A DNA stretch of 64,000 nucleotides from Mesonia ostreae (GCF_031845265.1 NZ_JAVRBG010000007.1:124001-188000); one strand, 5' to 3'; positions 34,986 through 43,280 are shown, numbered from the stretch's first letter. The notes: generated by a model from the letters alone, not told the origin. Translations and numbers: made by a program.

Positions 34986-35106
34986 CTAGGGTGTTATACT
35001 TTTTATTTGAGGTTGCATTTTTAATTTTTTAGGTATCATTATAAAAAAATTTTTGCAAACATCTAAAATGAACTCAACTTTAGCGTTAGTAACATAAAAC
35101 AAAACT

Positions 35107-35388
35107 ATGATTATTCCTTTCGGCTCGAAACAGATCGAACAAATTTGGAATGGAATCCGATTAAAAAAGATGCCGATTGAAATACAGAACGTTGGACGTC
35201 GGAAATTAAAAAGGCTGAATAATTCACAGGATATATCTGATTTGAGAATACCGCTTTCTAACCGACTTGAAAAACTAACTGGGAAATTAAAAGAGTTTTA
35301 TAGTATTAGAATTAACAAACAATGGCGAATTACATTCATTTGGAAAAGTGAAAACGCAAGCGAAGTGAAAATAATCAATTATCGCTAA
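35107..35388 (+). CDS. higB: HigB/RelE-family toxin
   Basis: This 93-residue protein has the HigB layout: IIPFGSKQIEQIWNG, VGRRKLKRLNNSQDISDLRI, NRLEKLTGKLKEFYSIRI and QWRITFIWKS with the C-terminal VKIINYR. HigB toxins cleave mRNA on the ribosome. The toxin gene comes first, as usual for higBA, and the antitoxin follows 12 nt later. The frame looks intact, although the antitoxin frame is disrupted. Confidence 0.88.
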   Translation: MIIPFGSKQIEQIWNGIRLKKMPIEIQNVGRRKLKRLNNSQDISDLRIPLSNRLEKLTGKLKEFYSIRINKQWRITFIWKSENASEVKIINYR

Positions 35389-35400
35389 AAAAATTATAGA

Positions 35401-35704
35401 ATGGAAAAATTAGCTAACATACATCCAGGAGAAATTTTGAATTTCGAATTTATTGAGCGCTTTGAAATTACAGCATTATCGGCTTTCAAAGGACTTGAAA
35501 ATTCCACAAATTCGGATATCAGAAATCATAAAAAGTAAGCGCAGAACTACAACAGATACAGCTTTACGATTGAGTAAATATTTTAGAAACTCTGCAAAGT
35601 TTTGGCTTGGGATACAAAATGATTATGACATCGAAGAGGAGAAAGGAAACAAACAAAAAGAATTAAACGAAATAGAAAATTATGGAGATAAAAATCTTGC
35701 CTAA
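35401..35704 (+). pseudogene. higA: HigA-family antitoxin with a one-base frameshift
   Basis: The first frame reads MEKLANIHPGEILNFEFIER and FEITA, the classic HigA start. The classic HTH then continues in another frame (RLSKDLKIPQIRISEIIKS, then TDTALRLSKYF and AKFWLGIQNDYDIEEE). Removing one T of the TT at 35476-35477 restores ITAYRLSKDLKIP across the junction. So there is a single-base insertion, either a real lesion or a sequencing error. Either product alone lacks the full DNA-binding domain. An internal TTG start at 35453 would give only an HTH fragment. Confidence 0.8.
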
Positions 35705-35865
35705 CAAAATTTATAAAAAATAGCTACTTCTTTTCTAAACCGAAAATTTAATTTTTTCGGGTTGTGTTTAGCCGACAAATCTGTGCTTATTTGCACAATG
35801 CTTTTTAAATACAAAGCGATATAAAATAAAAACTTGTAATTATTTAGAACAAATATAAATAATAG

Positions 35866-35873
35866 TATCTTTG
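35866..35873 (+). promoter_or_regulatory. -7 element upstream of the cysteine-cluster gene
   Basis: TATCTTTG matches TAnnTTTG, 49 nt before the ATG at 35923. Confidence 0.4.
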
Positions 35874-35922
35874 ATTTCAAAAATAGAAATGAAGGATATC
35901 GATATTATACACAAGACCAAGT

Positions 35923-36228
35923 ATGGGATTTCTTTCTATTGGAAAAACCCAACAAGATAAGATTCAGTTGGTTTTTAGAGATATGGGTTTCTTTTTGAAG
36001 GAAGAGGAAGTGAAAATATTTCACAAAAATGTGATGGAAGCGCTAGAGCAAGGTTGTTGTTCGCAATGTAAAACTCCAAAAGATTGTAAATCTATTCTAC
36101 TAAAAACACCTTCTTCTAAAATAGAATTAGCGGTAAGCAAATTAGAACTGAAAGAGATTAGAAATTTTTTGAGCGCTACGCTCTTTCATTTGGAGATAAA
36201 AAAATATCTTTCACTTTCAGCAAATTGA
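35923..36228 (+). CDS. Small protein with CCxxC cluster, hypothetical
   Basis: This 101-residue cytoplasmic protein has no signal peptide. The middle holds QGCCSQCKTPKDCKSILLKT, four cysteines in about ten residues, which could bind zinc or an Fe-S cluster. Flanking regions are predicted helical (KIQLVFRDMGFFLKEEEVKIF; KLELKEIRNFLSATLFHLEI). It is followed by a dispersed-repeat region. I do not recognise the family. Confidence 0.6.
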   Translation: MGFLSIGKTQQDKIQLVFRDMGFFLKEEEVKIFHKNVMEALEQGCCSQCKTPKDCKSILLKTPSSKIELAVSKLELKEIRNFLSATLFHLEIKKYLSLSAN

Positions 36229-36269
36229 CTTTTTTTAGTATTTGTCGAATAGTGTAAGTATTAAAAAAA

Positions 36270-36380
36270 AACAGTCTTTTAAGTTGTCAGGTCTAGCGGA
36301 GTCGAGAACTCATCACCTCTCTAATTTAGCTTATCTTGAGCAAAGTCGAAAGGCTCTCGCAAAGCATCTGGAGTGACAGA
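36270..36380. repeat. Dispersed repeat fragment
   Basis: Contains GTCTAGCGGAGTCGAGAAC and CTTGAGCAAAGTCGAAAGG, akin to the CTTGTCGAAG elements of the 15 kb array. Non-coding. Confidence 0.4.
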
Positions 36381-36418
36381 TTAATAAGCAGCTTTTTTCT
36401 ATTTAAACAATATACAGC

Positions 36419-37192
36419 CTATTCTTTCCTAGAGGTATTCTGATATTCTTTCAACTCAAATTTTTCTCCGTCAAAAACACCGTAGGTATAATAATTAATC
36501 CAATCGCCTAAATTGTGGTAGGTAGAATTTTCTCCTACTTTAATACTCATAGGTAAATGCCGATGGCCAAAGACAAAATAATCGTAGTGTTTGGTTTTCA
36601 ATTTTCGCTTGGCGTATTGTACCAACCATTCATTTTCTTCGCCTAAAAATTTGGCGTCATCATCGCCAGAAATCAGTTTGTTTTTTACCGATAGATGTTG
36701 CGCTAATGGCACGCCCAAATCTGGATGAAACCAGCGGTAAAGCCATTTAGAAAACTTATTGGTGAAAACTTTCTTCATGCGTTTGTAGCCTTCGTCTCCA
36801 GGGCCTAATCCGTCACCGTGACCAATGAGAAATCTTTTATTGTTAAAGACAAATTCTTTGGGTTTGTGATACACAGGAATATTTAATTCATCTTGAAAAT
36901 AAGAATCCATCCATAAATCATGATTGCCTACAAAAAAGTAGATAGGTATACCGCTGTCTCGAATTTCAGCGAGTTTTCCCAATACGCGTACAAAGCCTTT
37001 AGGAACTACGTGCTTATATTCAAACCAAAAATCGAACAAATCTCCCAACAAAAAAATGGCAGCAGCATCTTCTTTGACGTCGTCTAACCATTGTACAAAT
37101 TTTTTCTCTCTAGGTTTACTTAATTCTTTTGTAGGCGCACCCAAGTGGTTATCGCTAGAGAAGTAAATTTTTTTGCCTTCGAGAATGTGCAT
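36419..37192 (-). CDS. lpxH: UDP-2,3-diacylglucosamine hydrolase
   Basis: This calcineurin-like metallophosphoesterase (257 residues from the ATG at 37192) makes lipid X in lipid A synthesis. Metal-binding motifs: FSSDNHLGA, LLGDLFDFWFEY, FVGNHDLWM, LIGHGDGLGPGD and FGHRHLPM. A TTG at 37213 would add seven residues, but the ATG (MHILEGKKIYF) is preferred. It is monocistronic, with the 91-bp repeat lying between it and queD. Confidence 0.9.
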   Translation of the reverse strand: MHILEGKKIYFSSDNHLGAPTKELSKPREKKFVQWLDDVKEDAAAIFLLGDLFDFWFEYKHVVPKGFVRVLGKLAEIRDSGIPIYFFVGNHDLWMDSYFQDELNIPVYHKPKEFVFNNKRFLIGHGDGLGPGDEGYKRMKKVFTNKFSKWLYRWFHPDLGVPLAQHLSVKNKLISGDDDAKFLGEENEWLVQYAKRKLKTKHYDYFVFGHRHLPMSIKVGENSTYHNLGDWINYYTYGVFDGEKFELKEYQNTSRKE

Positions 37193-37239
37193 AGTATTTA
37201 TTGTTGAGCTCAAATATACTTATTTCTTAGCAGGAAGTC

Positions 37240-37330
37240 TTTTTGCGTTAGGGATAGTAGCGGCATCCTTTTTTGTGTTGAAAACCAAAAAAGATATAGC
37301 GAATAGCCCGACCCGCAGGGGAACGCCCTA
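37240..37330 (-). repeat. 91-bp dispersed repeat, copy 2 (inverted)
   Basis: The exact reverse complement of 25462-25552. Its outer TAG coincides with the queD stop codon, so the repeat abuts or slightly overlaps the coding end. Confidence 0.85.
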
Positions 37331-37777
37331 ATTATCGCTAGCAAACCACTCGGCAAAACTAGTTTCTGTTTCTTGTAGTCTTAGGCTATGTAATTTTATT
37401 TCTTGAGGAAGTCTGGCTTTTATCTTTTGTGCAAAATCGATAATCATTTGCTCACTGGTGGGTTGATATTCTACCAAAATTACATTGTGCTCTCTTTTAA
37501 TAAGCTCCTCTGCCAGCTCTAGATGAGGTGTGTTTTTATTGAGAACGGTGGCGTGATCAAACTTATCTACAATTTCTTCTTTTACAATTTTTTTAAGGTC
37601 GCCAAAATCGATTACCATGCCGTTTTTAACGTTTTTACTATCGTTAATGGGCTTGCCAATTACGGTTACGTTAAGTTTATAACTGTGGCCGTGAACGTTT
37701 TTACATTTTCCGTCATACCCATAAAGGGCGTGACCGGTTTCAAAATTAAATTGTTTGGTAATGCGAATCTGACTCAT
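37328..37777 (-). CDS. queD: 6-carboxytetrahydropterin synthase
   Basis: This 149-residue QueD/PTPS-family enzyme acts in queuosine (7-deazaguanine) synthesis. Zinc-binding histidines are in FETGHALYG and NVHGHSYKLNVTV, the catalytic Cys is in DGKCKNVHGH, and KFDHATVLN and a C-terminal QETETSFAEW follow. The ATG overlaps the stop of a tiny upstream frame (TAATG on the minus strand). The stop codon lies in the 91-bp repeat. Confidence 0.92.
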   Translation of the reverse strand: MSQIRITKQFNFETGHALYGYDGKCKNVHGHSYKLNVTVIGKPINDSKNVKNGMVIDFGDLKKIVKEEIVDKFDHATVLNKNTPHLELAEELIKREHNVILVEYQPTSEQMIIDFAQKIKARLPQEIKLHSLRLQETETSFAEWFASDN

Positions 37778-37872
37778 TATTTTTTGAATTTATTGTATAA
37801 AACGACAACGACTACGGCTATGCCTAGGATTAAAAAAAGCCCTGGGCCACTTAAAAATTGTAATACTTCCAC
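37777..37872 (-). CDS. 31-residue membrane peptide coupled to queD
   Basis: A GTG-initiated frame encodes EVLQFLSGPGLFLILGIAVV with the basic end LYNKFKK, a single membrane helix. Its TAA overlaps the queD ATG by one base, the arrangement of translationally coupled genes. It may be a small membrane protein or just a coupling leader. Confidence 0.4.
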   Translation of the reverse strand: MEVLQFLSGPGLFLILGIAVVVVVLYNKFKK

Positions 37873-38016
37873 AAGAATTGGTATTTAATTTAGGCTGCAA
37901 AGTTAAACATTAAACTTGAGTTGAAATAAATTTTAAAAAATTGTGCGATCTGAAAATAAAATAAACAAGCTATACTAAAAAGTAGTACTATTACTTTAAT
38001 ATTTTAATATCTTTTA

Positions 38017-38658
38017 ATGGAAAAACTAGAGCTATTTGAACAAGTAGATTTTAAGGCTAATTCTAAATACGAAAAAATAATTGAAGATCTGTTATTGCAG
38101 AAATATAGTATTACCGACACTTTTTTTGAGGCTTCGGAAATTGAAATTTTGCGTGCAGCAACGTTAAGGAAGTTAGAAGAAGATCAGTTTAAAAAAGCGG
38201 CCATAGGAAACCGAACTAACGAAATCATCGCAAAAAAAATACGCGGAGATTTTATTTTGTGGATGGATGAACAAAAAGCAGATGCTGCCGAAAAGGTATT
38301 TTTTGATAAAATCAACAATTTGGTGAATTATCTTAATAGTACATGTTTTATGGGCATCTTGCATAAAGAATTTCATTATGCGGTGTATCCAAAAGGAACA
38401 TTTTACAAACGTCATTTAGATACTTTTCAAAACGATTCGTGTAGAAAACTCTCTATCGTATGCTATTTGAATGAAGAAAATTGGTTGACATCTAATGGGG
38501 GCGAACTCGTGATGTATACCTCTGAATCAACAGAAAAAACTATTTATCCTTTACCAGGAAGGCTGGTTATTTTTGAAAGTCAGCTTTTAGAACATGAGGT
38601 AAAAGAGGTGAAAAATGACCAGCGATTAAGCATTACGGGTTGGCTGAAGACTCGTTAG
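38017..38658 (+). CDS. 2-oxoglutarate/Fe(II)-dependent oxygenase
   Basis: This 213-residue protein has the prolyl-4-hydroxylase-type core. The iron HxD motif is in YKRHLDTFQND, the distal His is in QLLEHEVKEV, and the 2-oxoglutarate-binding Arg is in DQRLSITGWL. CRKLSIVCYLN and GGELVMY match the beta-sandwich strands. The N-terminal 80 residues are helical. It probably hydroxylates a protein or small molecule; the substrate is unknown. It overlaps the next minus-strand gene tail to tail. Confidence 0.82.
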   Translation: MEKLELFEQVDFKANSKYEKIIEDLLLQKYSITDTFFEASEIEILRAATLRKLEEDQFKKAAIGNRTNEIIAKKIRGDFILWMDEQKADAAEKVFFDKINNLVNYLNSTCFMGILHKEFHYAVYPKGTFYKRHLDTFQNDSCRKLSIVCYLNEENWLTSNGGELVMYTSESTEKTIYPLPGRLVIFESQLLEHEVKEVKNDQRLSITGWLKTR

Positions 38659-38857
38659 CCTTTTTTTGTGCTTCATCCTTTCGTTCTTGGCGTTCTTTTT
38701 TCATTTTTTTAGAATATATAAGAACCAACACAGCAATTAAAACCACTGCAGTGATATAAAACCAATTGGCCGCCATAAAATCTCCAAAAGTGTACCAACC
38801 AAATTGTTGGTTGGTACCTGTTTCTTCGGGATTGGGAATTTGAGTTTGTAAAAACAT
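38633..38857 (-). CDS. Small membrane protein, hypothetical
   Basis: This 74-residue protein has a polar N-terminus (QTQIPNPEETGTNQQFGWYT), one membrane helix (FYITAVVLIAVLVLIYS) and a strongly charged, lysine/glutamate-rich tail (KKMKKERQERKDEAQKKA). No family is recognised. It converges with the oxygenase gene, overlapping by 26 nt. Confidence 0.55.
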   Translation of the reverse strand: MFLQTQIPNPEETGTNQQFGWYTFGDFMAANWFYITAVVLIAVLVLIYSKKMKKERQERKDEAQKKANESSANP

Positions 38858-38924
38858 AGAATTATTTTTATGAAATATAAAGATATTTTAAGAAAATATC
38901 CCCATTTTAGGGAAGCTTTAACCC

Positions 38925-40388
38925 TTATAAATTATTGATATAATTTCCATATAAATCCTGAAACTGTGTTCCTTCAGAAAACTCATGCTTGCTTAACTTT
39001 TGATGAGCTGCCAGTCCCCAGAGCACAACTTCCATCATAAAGTAGCGTTCTTCTTCGGGTAGATTGGGTAAATATTTAATTACTAATTTTTTAAGGGGCT
39101 CTATACTTAACAAGGTTTTTTGATATTCTTTATCGCTTAAATCTGAAGTTAAAATAACACCTTCTTCATTAAAAAACCAATGCAGTACATCATCATAAGG
39201 AGTTTCTTCGTCTTGCTTCTGAAGCTTTTCTATATTCGGGAAGTTTTTAAGAAATAAGGTTTTTACTGCTTGGGTCATCAATTCTTTAGCGACAAAATCG
39301 GCGCCTTCTTGCTCGCCTTCATACACCAATTCAATTTTACCCGTAATTGCAGGAATAATTCCGGCAAAATCACTAAGTCTGAGTATAGTTTTTTCTTCGT
39401 CTAATAAAATAGCTCTACGTTCTGCGGTGCTCAATAAATTTTGAAAAGCAGTAATACTCATTCTAGCACTAATTCCACTTTTTACATCTACATATTCACT
39501 TTCTCTAGCCTCAAAACTTATTTGCTCTAAAACATCTTTGGCAATTTCAGGAACTACTATGCGTTGATGCTGACTTTCTTCTAAGCGTGCTTCTTGTGCT
39601 GTAATTTTTTTTGCTGTTGCCACATCTTGCGGATAATGGGTTAGAATTTGAGAACCGATTCTATCTTTTAAAGGCGTTACAATGCTACCACGATTGGTAT
39701 AATCTTCTGGATTTGCCGTAAAAATAAACTGAAGGTCTAAAGGCATTCTCAATTTGAATCCTCGTATTTGAATGTCTCCTTCTTGAAGAATATTAAAAAG
39801 CGCCACTTGTATTCTCGCTTGCAAATCTGGTAATTCATTAATCACAAAAATGCTTCTGTTGGCACGAGGAATCATTCCGAAGTGAATTACCCGGTCATCG
39901 GCATAACTTAATTTTAAGTTAGCAGCTTTGATAGGATCTACATCACCAATTAAATCGGCTACCGTTACATCTGGGGTCGCTAGTTTTTCTGCAAAGCGCT
40001 CTTCTCTGTGCAACCAACTAATAGGCGTATCGTCTCCTTTTTCTTCTAAGATTTGTCTGGCATACCTAGAAATGGGATGAAAAGGATCGTCATTAATTTC
40101 AGAACCTTCGACCACGGGAATATACTCGTCCAACAACTGAATCATTAATCTTGCGATTCTTGTTTTTGCTTGTCCGCGTAAACCCAGGAGGTTAATATTG
40201 TGCTTAGAAAGAATGGCGCGTTCCAGTTCTGGAATTACTGTTTTTTCGTATCCGTGAATGCCTTCAAAAACATTTTCTTTGTTTTTTATTTTTTCAATTA
40301 AATTTTGGCGCAACTCTTCTTTAATGCTTTTACTTTGGTAAGAAGCATTTTTTAATTCGCCAAATGTTTTTATCTGTAATGTGTTCAT
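38925..40388 (-). CDS. MoxR/ChlI-like AAA+ ATPase
   Basis: Counted from the ATG at 40388 (MNTLQIKTFGEL) the protein has 487 residues. It has a Walker A-like LLGLRGQAKTRIARLM, a Walker B-like SIFVINELPDL, sensor segment LQFIFTANPEDYTNRG and an arginine-finger region GSIVTPLKDRIGSQ, as in magnesium-chelatase I-type ATPases. Such ATPases act with a VWA protein in metal insertion or remodelling; the VWA partner is encoded just upstream, beyond the inserted DUF559 gene. The assembled complex is probably cytoplasmic. Confidence 0.82.
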   Translation of the reverse strand: MNTLQIKTFGELKNASYQSKSIKEELRQNLIEKIKNKENVFEGIHGYEKTVIPELERAILSKHNINLLGLRGQAKTRIARLMIQLLDEYIPVVEGSEINDDPFHPISRYARQILEEKGDDTPISWLHREERFAEKLATPDVTVADLIGDVDPIKAANLKLSYADDRVIHFGMIPRANRSIFVINELPDLQARIQVALFNILQEGDIQIRGFKLRMPLDLQFIFTANPEDYTNRGSIVTPLKDRIGSQILTHYPQDVATAKKITAQEARLEESQHQRIVVPEIAKDVLEQISFEARESEYVDVKSGISARMSITAFQNLLSTAERRAILLDEEKTILRLSDFAGIIPAITGKIELVYEGEQEGADFVAKELMTQAVKTLFLKNFPNIEKLQKQDEETPYDDVLHWFFNEEGVILTSDLSDKEYQKTLLSIEPLKKLVIKYLPNLPEEERYFMMEVVLWGLAAHQKLSKHEFSEGTQFQDLYGNYINNL

Positions 40389-40407
40389 AGTTTTGTGTTT
40401 GAAATAA

Positions 40408-40443
40408 ACATCCCTCCCCAACCCTCCCTTCGAAGGGAGGGAG
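40408..40443. repeat. Left inverted flank of the DUF559 cassette
   Basis: Reads ACATCCCTCCCCAACCC, then a hairpin CCTCCCTTCGAAGGGAGG. The right flank (40843-40874), read on the opposite strand, begins ACATCTCCCCAACCCCTC and then forms its own hairpin. The two flanks are therefore inverted relative to each other. Confidence 0.65.
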
Positions 40444-40457
40444 TTTTTTCGTTTTTG

Positions 40458-40829
40458 TTATGGGATTTGGTTGAATTCATTAATATAATTGCGTATTTCC
40501 ATTTTTATAGCGTCGAAATCAGTAAAAACTTGAGCGTTAGTAAACCTTAGAAATGAAACACCATACTTTTCGATTTCACCTTGTCTTTTTGCATCTTCTA
40601 GAAAGTTATCCTCATGAATTTTACCATCTATTTCTAAAACTAAACCTATTTCATGGCAATAGAAATCAACAATATAATTTAACATAGGTACTTGTCTGTG
40701 AAATTCTACTCCTAAAGATTTCTTTCTAATATTTTTCCATACTAGAATTTCAGCGGGAGTCATATTTTTTCTCAGTTCTCTAGCTCTAATTTTTAATTTT
40801 CTATTATATGGTATAATTTTATTTGCCAT
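40458..40829 (-). CDS. DUF559 endonuclease-domain protein
   Basis: This 123-residue protein has the compact Vsr-like PD-(D/E)xK fold of DUF559. It shows LKIRARELRKNMTPAEILVW, LGVEFHRQVPMLNYIVDFYC, the catalytic-type GLVLEIDGKIHED and VSFLRFTNAQVFTDF. These orphan small nucleases are frequent in Bacteroidota; their function is not established. The gene sits between the VWA gene and the MoxR-like gene on the same strand and is bracketed by inverted C-rich repeats, suggesting insertion as a cassette. Confidence 0.87.
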   Translation of the reverse strand: MANKIIPYNRKLKIRARELRKNMTPAEILVWKNIRKKSLGVEFHRQVPMLNYIVDFYCHEIGLVLEIDGKIHEDNFLEDAKRQGEIEKYGVSFLRFTNAQVFTDFDAIKMEIRNYINEFNQIP

Positions 40830-40842
40830 AATGCTATTTAGC

Positions 40843-40874
40843 GCCCCTCTTTACAAGAGGGGTTGGGGAGATGT
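40843..40874. repeat. Right inverted flank of the DUF559 cassette
   Basis: On the minus strand: ACATCTCCCCAACCCCTC, then TTGTAAAGAGGGG, which folds back on CCCCTC. It ends two bases from the stop codon of the VWA gene. Confidence 0.65.
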
Positions 40875-40876
40875 AA

Positions 40877-42028
40877 TTACCGCATTCTCCTCTTTCTATT
40901 GGTTTCATAATCTTCAAAAATCATTTCCCCTAAGCCTGCAAGTCCGGTGTAGTAAGCTTTTCCCTGGTTGGAAGCCGAGAATTCATCTACAAATTGTTGC
41001 AAATACGGGTCTGAAGCTATCATAAAGGTGGTGATAGGAATTTTAAGTTTTCTCGCTTGCGCTGCCATATTGTAACAACGTTGCATGATGTATTCATCCA
41101 ATCCCATAGAGTTTTTATAATAAGTACCATCGGGCATTCTTAGGCAACTCGGTTTACCATCGGTAATCATAAAAATTTGCTTGTTGGCATTTCGCTTCCG
41201 CCGAAGTAAATCCATTGCCAATTGTAAACCAGCAACTGTATTGGTATGAAAAGGACCGACTTGCAGATAGGGCAGGTCTTTAATTTTTATGGGCCAAGCG
41301 TCATTTCCAAAAACAATCACGTCTAACGAATCTTTAGGATATTGGGTTAGAATTAATTCCGCCAAGGCCATCGCTACTTTTTTGGCGGGAGTAATTCTAT
41401 CTTCACCGTACAAAATCATACTGTGGCTTATGTCAATCATCAATACCGTGCTCATTTGCGATTTATGATTGCTTTCTTCCACCACCAAATCATTCTCGGT
41501 TAGATGAAAATCATCCATTCCATGATTGATTTGTGCATTTCTTATACTTTCGGTCATCGAGATTTTATCTAAAGAATCTCCGTATTGATAGGCTTTAAAA
41601 TCTCCTGTTTTTTCTTGCGTATGACCGCTGTGTTTGGTTTTGTGATTCCCTGAAGAACCTTTACGCATCTTCCCAAAAATTTCTTTTAAGGCACGCTGCC
41701 TGATTGCTTTTTCGGTTTTAGAAGTAATTTCTATACCATTTTTGCCATCTGGTTTTATCCGCTCTTGGATGTAACCTTTGTTTTTGAGGTCTTCAATAAA
41801 ATCTTTAATGGAATAATCTGGCGTGGTCAATTGATACTCTTTATCGAGCTGTTTGAGCCAATCAATCGCCTCATCAAAATCTCCAGAAGTATGGGTAATC
41901 AATTCTTTAAATACTTCAAAAAGAATCTCAAACGGAGACTGATAAGGTTTCTTATAGGTTTTAAAGATAAAACCGCTACTTACATCATTTCTATTCATAA
42001 GCTTAAAAATACGATATTTTGAAAGCAT
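40877..42028 (-). CDS. VWA-domain protein, partner of MoxR-like ATPase
   Basis: This 383-residue protein has an N-terminal helical region and a C-terminal von Willebrand A domain. The MIDAS motif is visible as STVLMIDISHSMILYG (DxSxS), with THR-type FHTNTVAGLQLA and the DGKPS segment later. No signal peptide is seen. It is the metal-dependent partner expected for the ChlI/MoxR-like ATPase downstream. ATG at 42028 or 41998 could be the start. A degenerate palindrome copy (GCTTCCGCCGAAG) lies at about 41204. Confidence 0.82.
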   Translation of the reverse strand: MLSKYRIFKLMNRNDVSSGFIFKTYKKPYQSPFEILFEVFKELITHTSGDFDEAIDWLKQLDKEYQLTTPDYSIKDFIEDLKNKGYIQERIKPDGKNGIEITSKTEKAIRQRALKEIFGKMRKGSSGNHKTKHSGHTQEKTGDFKAYQYGDSLDKISMTESIRNAQINHGMDDFHLTENDLVVEESNHKSQMSTVLMIDISHSMILYGEDRITPAKKVAMALAELILTQYPKDSLDVIVFGNDAWPIKIKDLPYLQVGPFHTNTVAGLQLAMDLLRRKRNANKQIFMITDGKPSCLRMPDGTYYKNSMGLDEYIMQRCYNMAAQARKLKIPITTFMIASDPYLQQFVDEFSASNQGKAYYTGLAGLGEMIFEDYETNRKRRMR

Positions 42029-42347
42029 TTAGTAATAGACAGGTGTTAAACTGAAATTAATGTTTAAGATTAGTTGTGTCCCACTAAGATTTAAGACTCG
42101 CCCGTACCTAAGCGTTACGTTCGGGCAGGCCGCTTCGCTAAAAGACTATAGATTTTAGACTTAATTCATAAAATCTTGATAACTACATGAAATTATTTAA
42201 GTCTAGGCATTACTCTTATATTTTCATACGCAATATAATAGTAAGCTGTATTTTCTTTAAAAAGTTTGAAAATAGTATTGTACTTAAAGTAACAGAATTC
42301 GGTAAAATTTTTATCAGACACTTTTATGTTATGCTAAGAATTTTTTT
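42029..42347. other. Intergenic region with a dispersed hairpin
   Basis: Contains a GCCCG/CGGGC hairpin (CGCCCGTACC through TTCGGGCAGG, about 42101-42130) and CCGCTTCGCTAAAAG, elements also met near 3880, 52600 and 54430. No gene is visible; the last 150 bases are AT-rich. Confidence 0.4.
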
Positions 42348-43268
42348 TTAGACTTTAATCTTCTTCTTTCTCTTCACACGTTCCATTAACCGCACAAAAT
42401 TGATGTTATCAAAAATTAAGCCTCCTATAATGAGGGCTAAACCTATTAATGTGGAAGTTAAAATTTCTTCCCCCACCGTAAAATAAATGACGATGAGCGA
42501 TAGGAAGGGAACAAGGTAAATAAGCCTACTCACTTTTGCCGTATGCGAAGATTTCTTTAATGCCATAGACCAGATGATAAAGGTAACGCCCATTTCAAAC
42601 AATCCTACATAAGCAGCACCCAAATAGTGTTGGGTAGAAAAGGCTGGAAAATCTGAGAATACGGCTAATGCAATGCTGATGTATACAATTCCGAAAAGGA
42701 AATTCAGAAATAATTTGCTGATTTCATCCCGCTTATCCTTAATGTTATAAATCCAAAATAAAGCCCAAATTACTGCGGAAGCAATGCCGAGTAAAGCTCC
42801 GTAAGGGTTACTAAAAGAGAAACCCAATATATCTCCTCCAGTAGAAATGGTGATGACACCCACAAAACTAATGAGAATCGCCATAAAATTCTGAAGGTTA
42901 ATCTTCTGTTTTAAAATGGGAATAGACAGTAAAGTCATCATAATAGGCCAGGTATAATTTAAAGGCTGAGCTTCTTGCGCAGGCAATAAATCATAAGCTT
43001 TAAACAATACAATATAGTAAAGAAACGGATTTATGAGTCCGAATACTGCCGACCTCAAATAGGCTTTCGCCGGAAGTTTAAACACATTCTTCAGCTTCCC
43101 TTGAGCTACAATCACTATAAAAAGTACGACTAAGGAAACGGAAACCGATAAAAAAAGCAATTGTAAAAAATCGAGATGCTTTAAGCTTAACTTCATGGCA
43201 GAAGCTACCGTAGACCATAAAAGGACGGCAATACCAGCGTAGAGATAAGCTTTGTGTTGGTCTTTCAT
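42348..43268 (-). CDS. EamA-family (DMT) transporter
   Basis: This 306-residue inner membrane protein has ten hydrophobic segments in two EamA repeats of five, the standard drug/metabolite transporter layout. The first begins YLYAGIAVLLWSTVASAMKL and the second repeat begins NPYGALLGIASAVIWALFWI. The tail is strongly basic (VKRKKKIKV). The substrate is unknown. It lies 12 nt after the MATE gene, probably in one operon. Confidence 0.87.
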   Translation of the reverse strand: MKDQHKAYLYAGIAVLLWSTVASAMKLSLKHLDFLQLLFLSVSVSLVVLFIVIVAQGKLKNVFKLPAKAYLRSAVFGLINPFLYYIVLFKAYDLLPAQEAQPLNYTWPIMMTLLSIPILKQKINLQNFMAILISFVGVITISTGGDILGFSFSNPYGALLGIASAVIWALFWIYNIKDKRDEISKLFLNFLFGIVYISIALAVFSDFPAFSTQHYLGAAYVGLFEMGVTFIIWSMALKKSSHTAKVSRLIYLVPFLSLIVIYFTVGEEILTSTLIGLALIIGGLIFDNINFVRLMERVKRKKKIKV

Positions 43269-43280
43269 ACCACTAAAAAT

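Noticed and set aside
35453..35704. Stand-alone HTH gene starting at a TTG
   Set aside because: The upstream ATG frame carries the matching HigA N-terminus, and a single base deletion joins both. A frameshifted antitoxin explains the data better.
35892..35960. 23-codon frame before the CCxxC gene
   Set aside because: It overlaps the next gene's start in another frame and has no supporting signal.
40831..41025. Small plus-strand gene at the cassette edge
   Set aside because: It begins in the inverted flank and continues antisense into the VWA gene; the product is not protein-like.
41765..42022. Open frame antisense to the VWA gene
   Set aside because: Composition mirrors the coding strand, there is no promoter or start context, and the VWA protein explains the region. 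Other long frames opposite lepA, accC, asd and trpS were dropped for the same reason.
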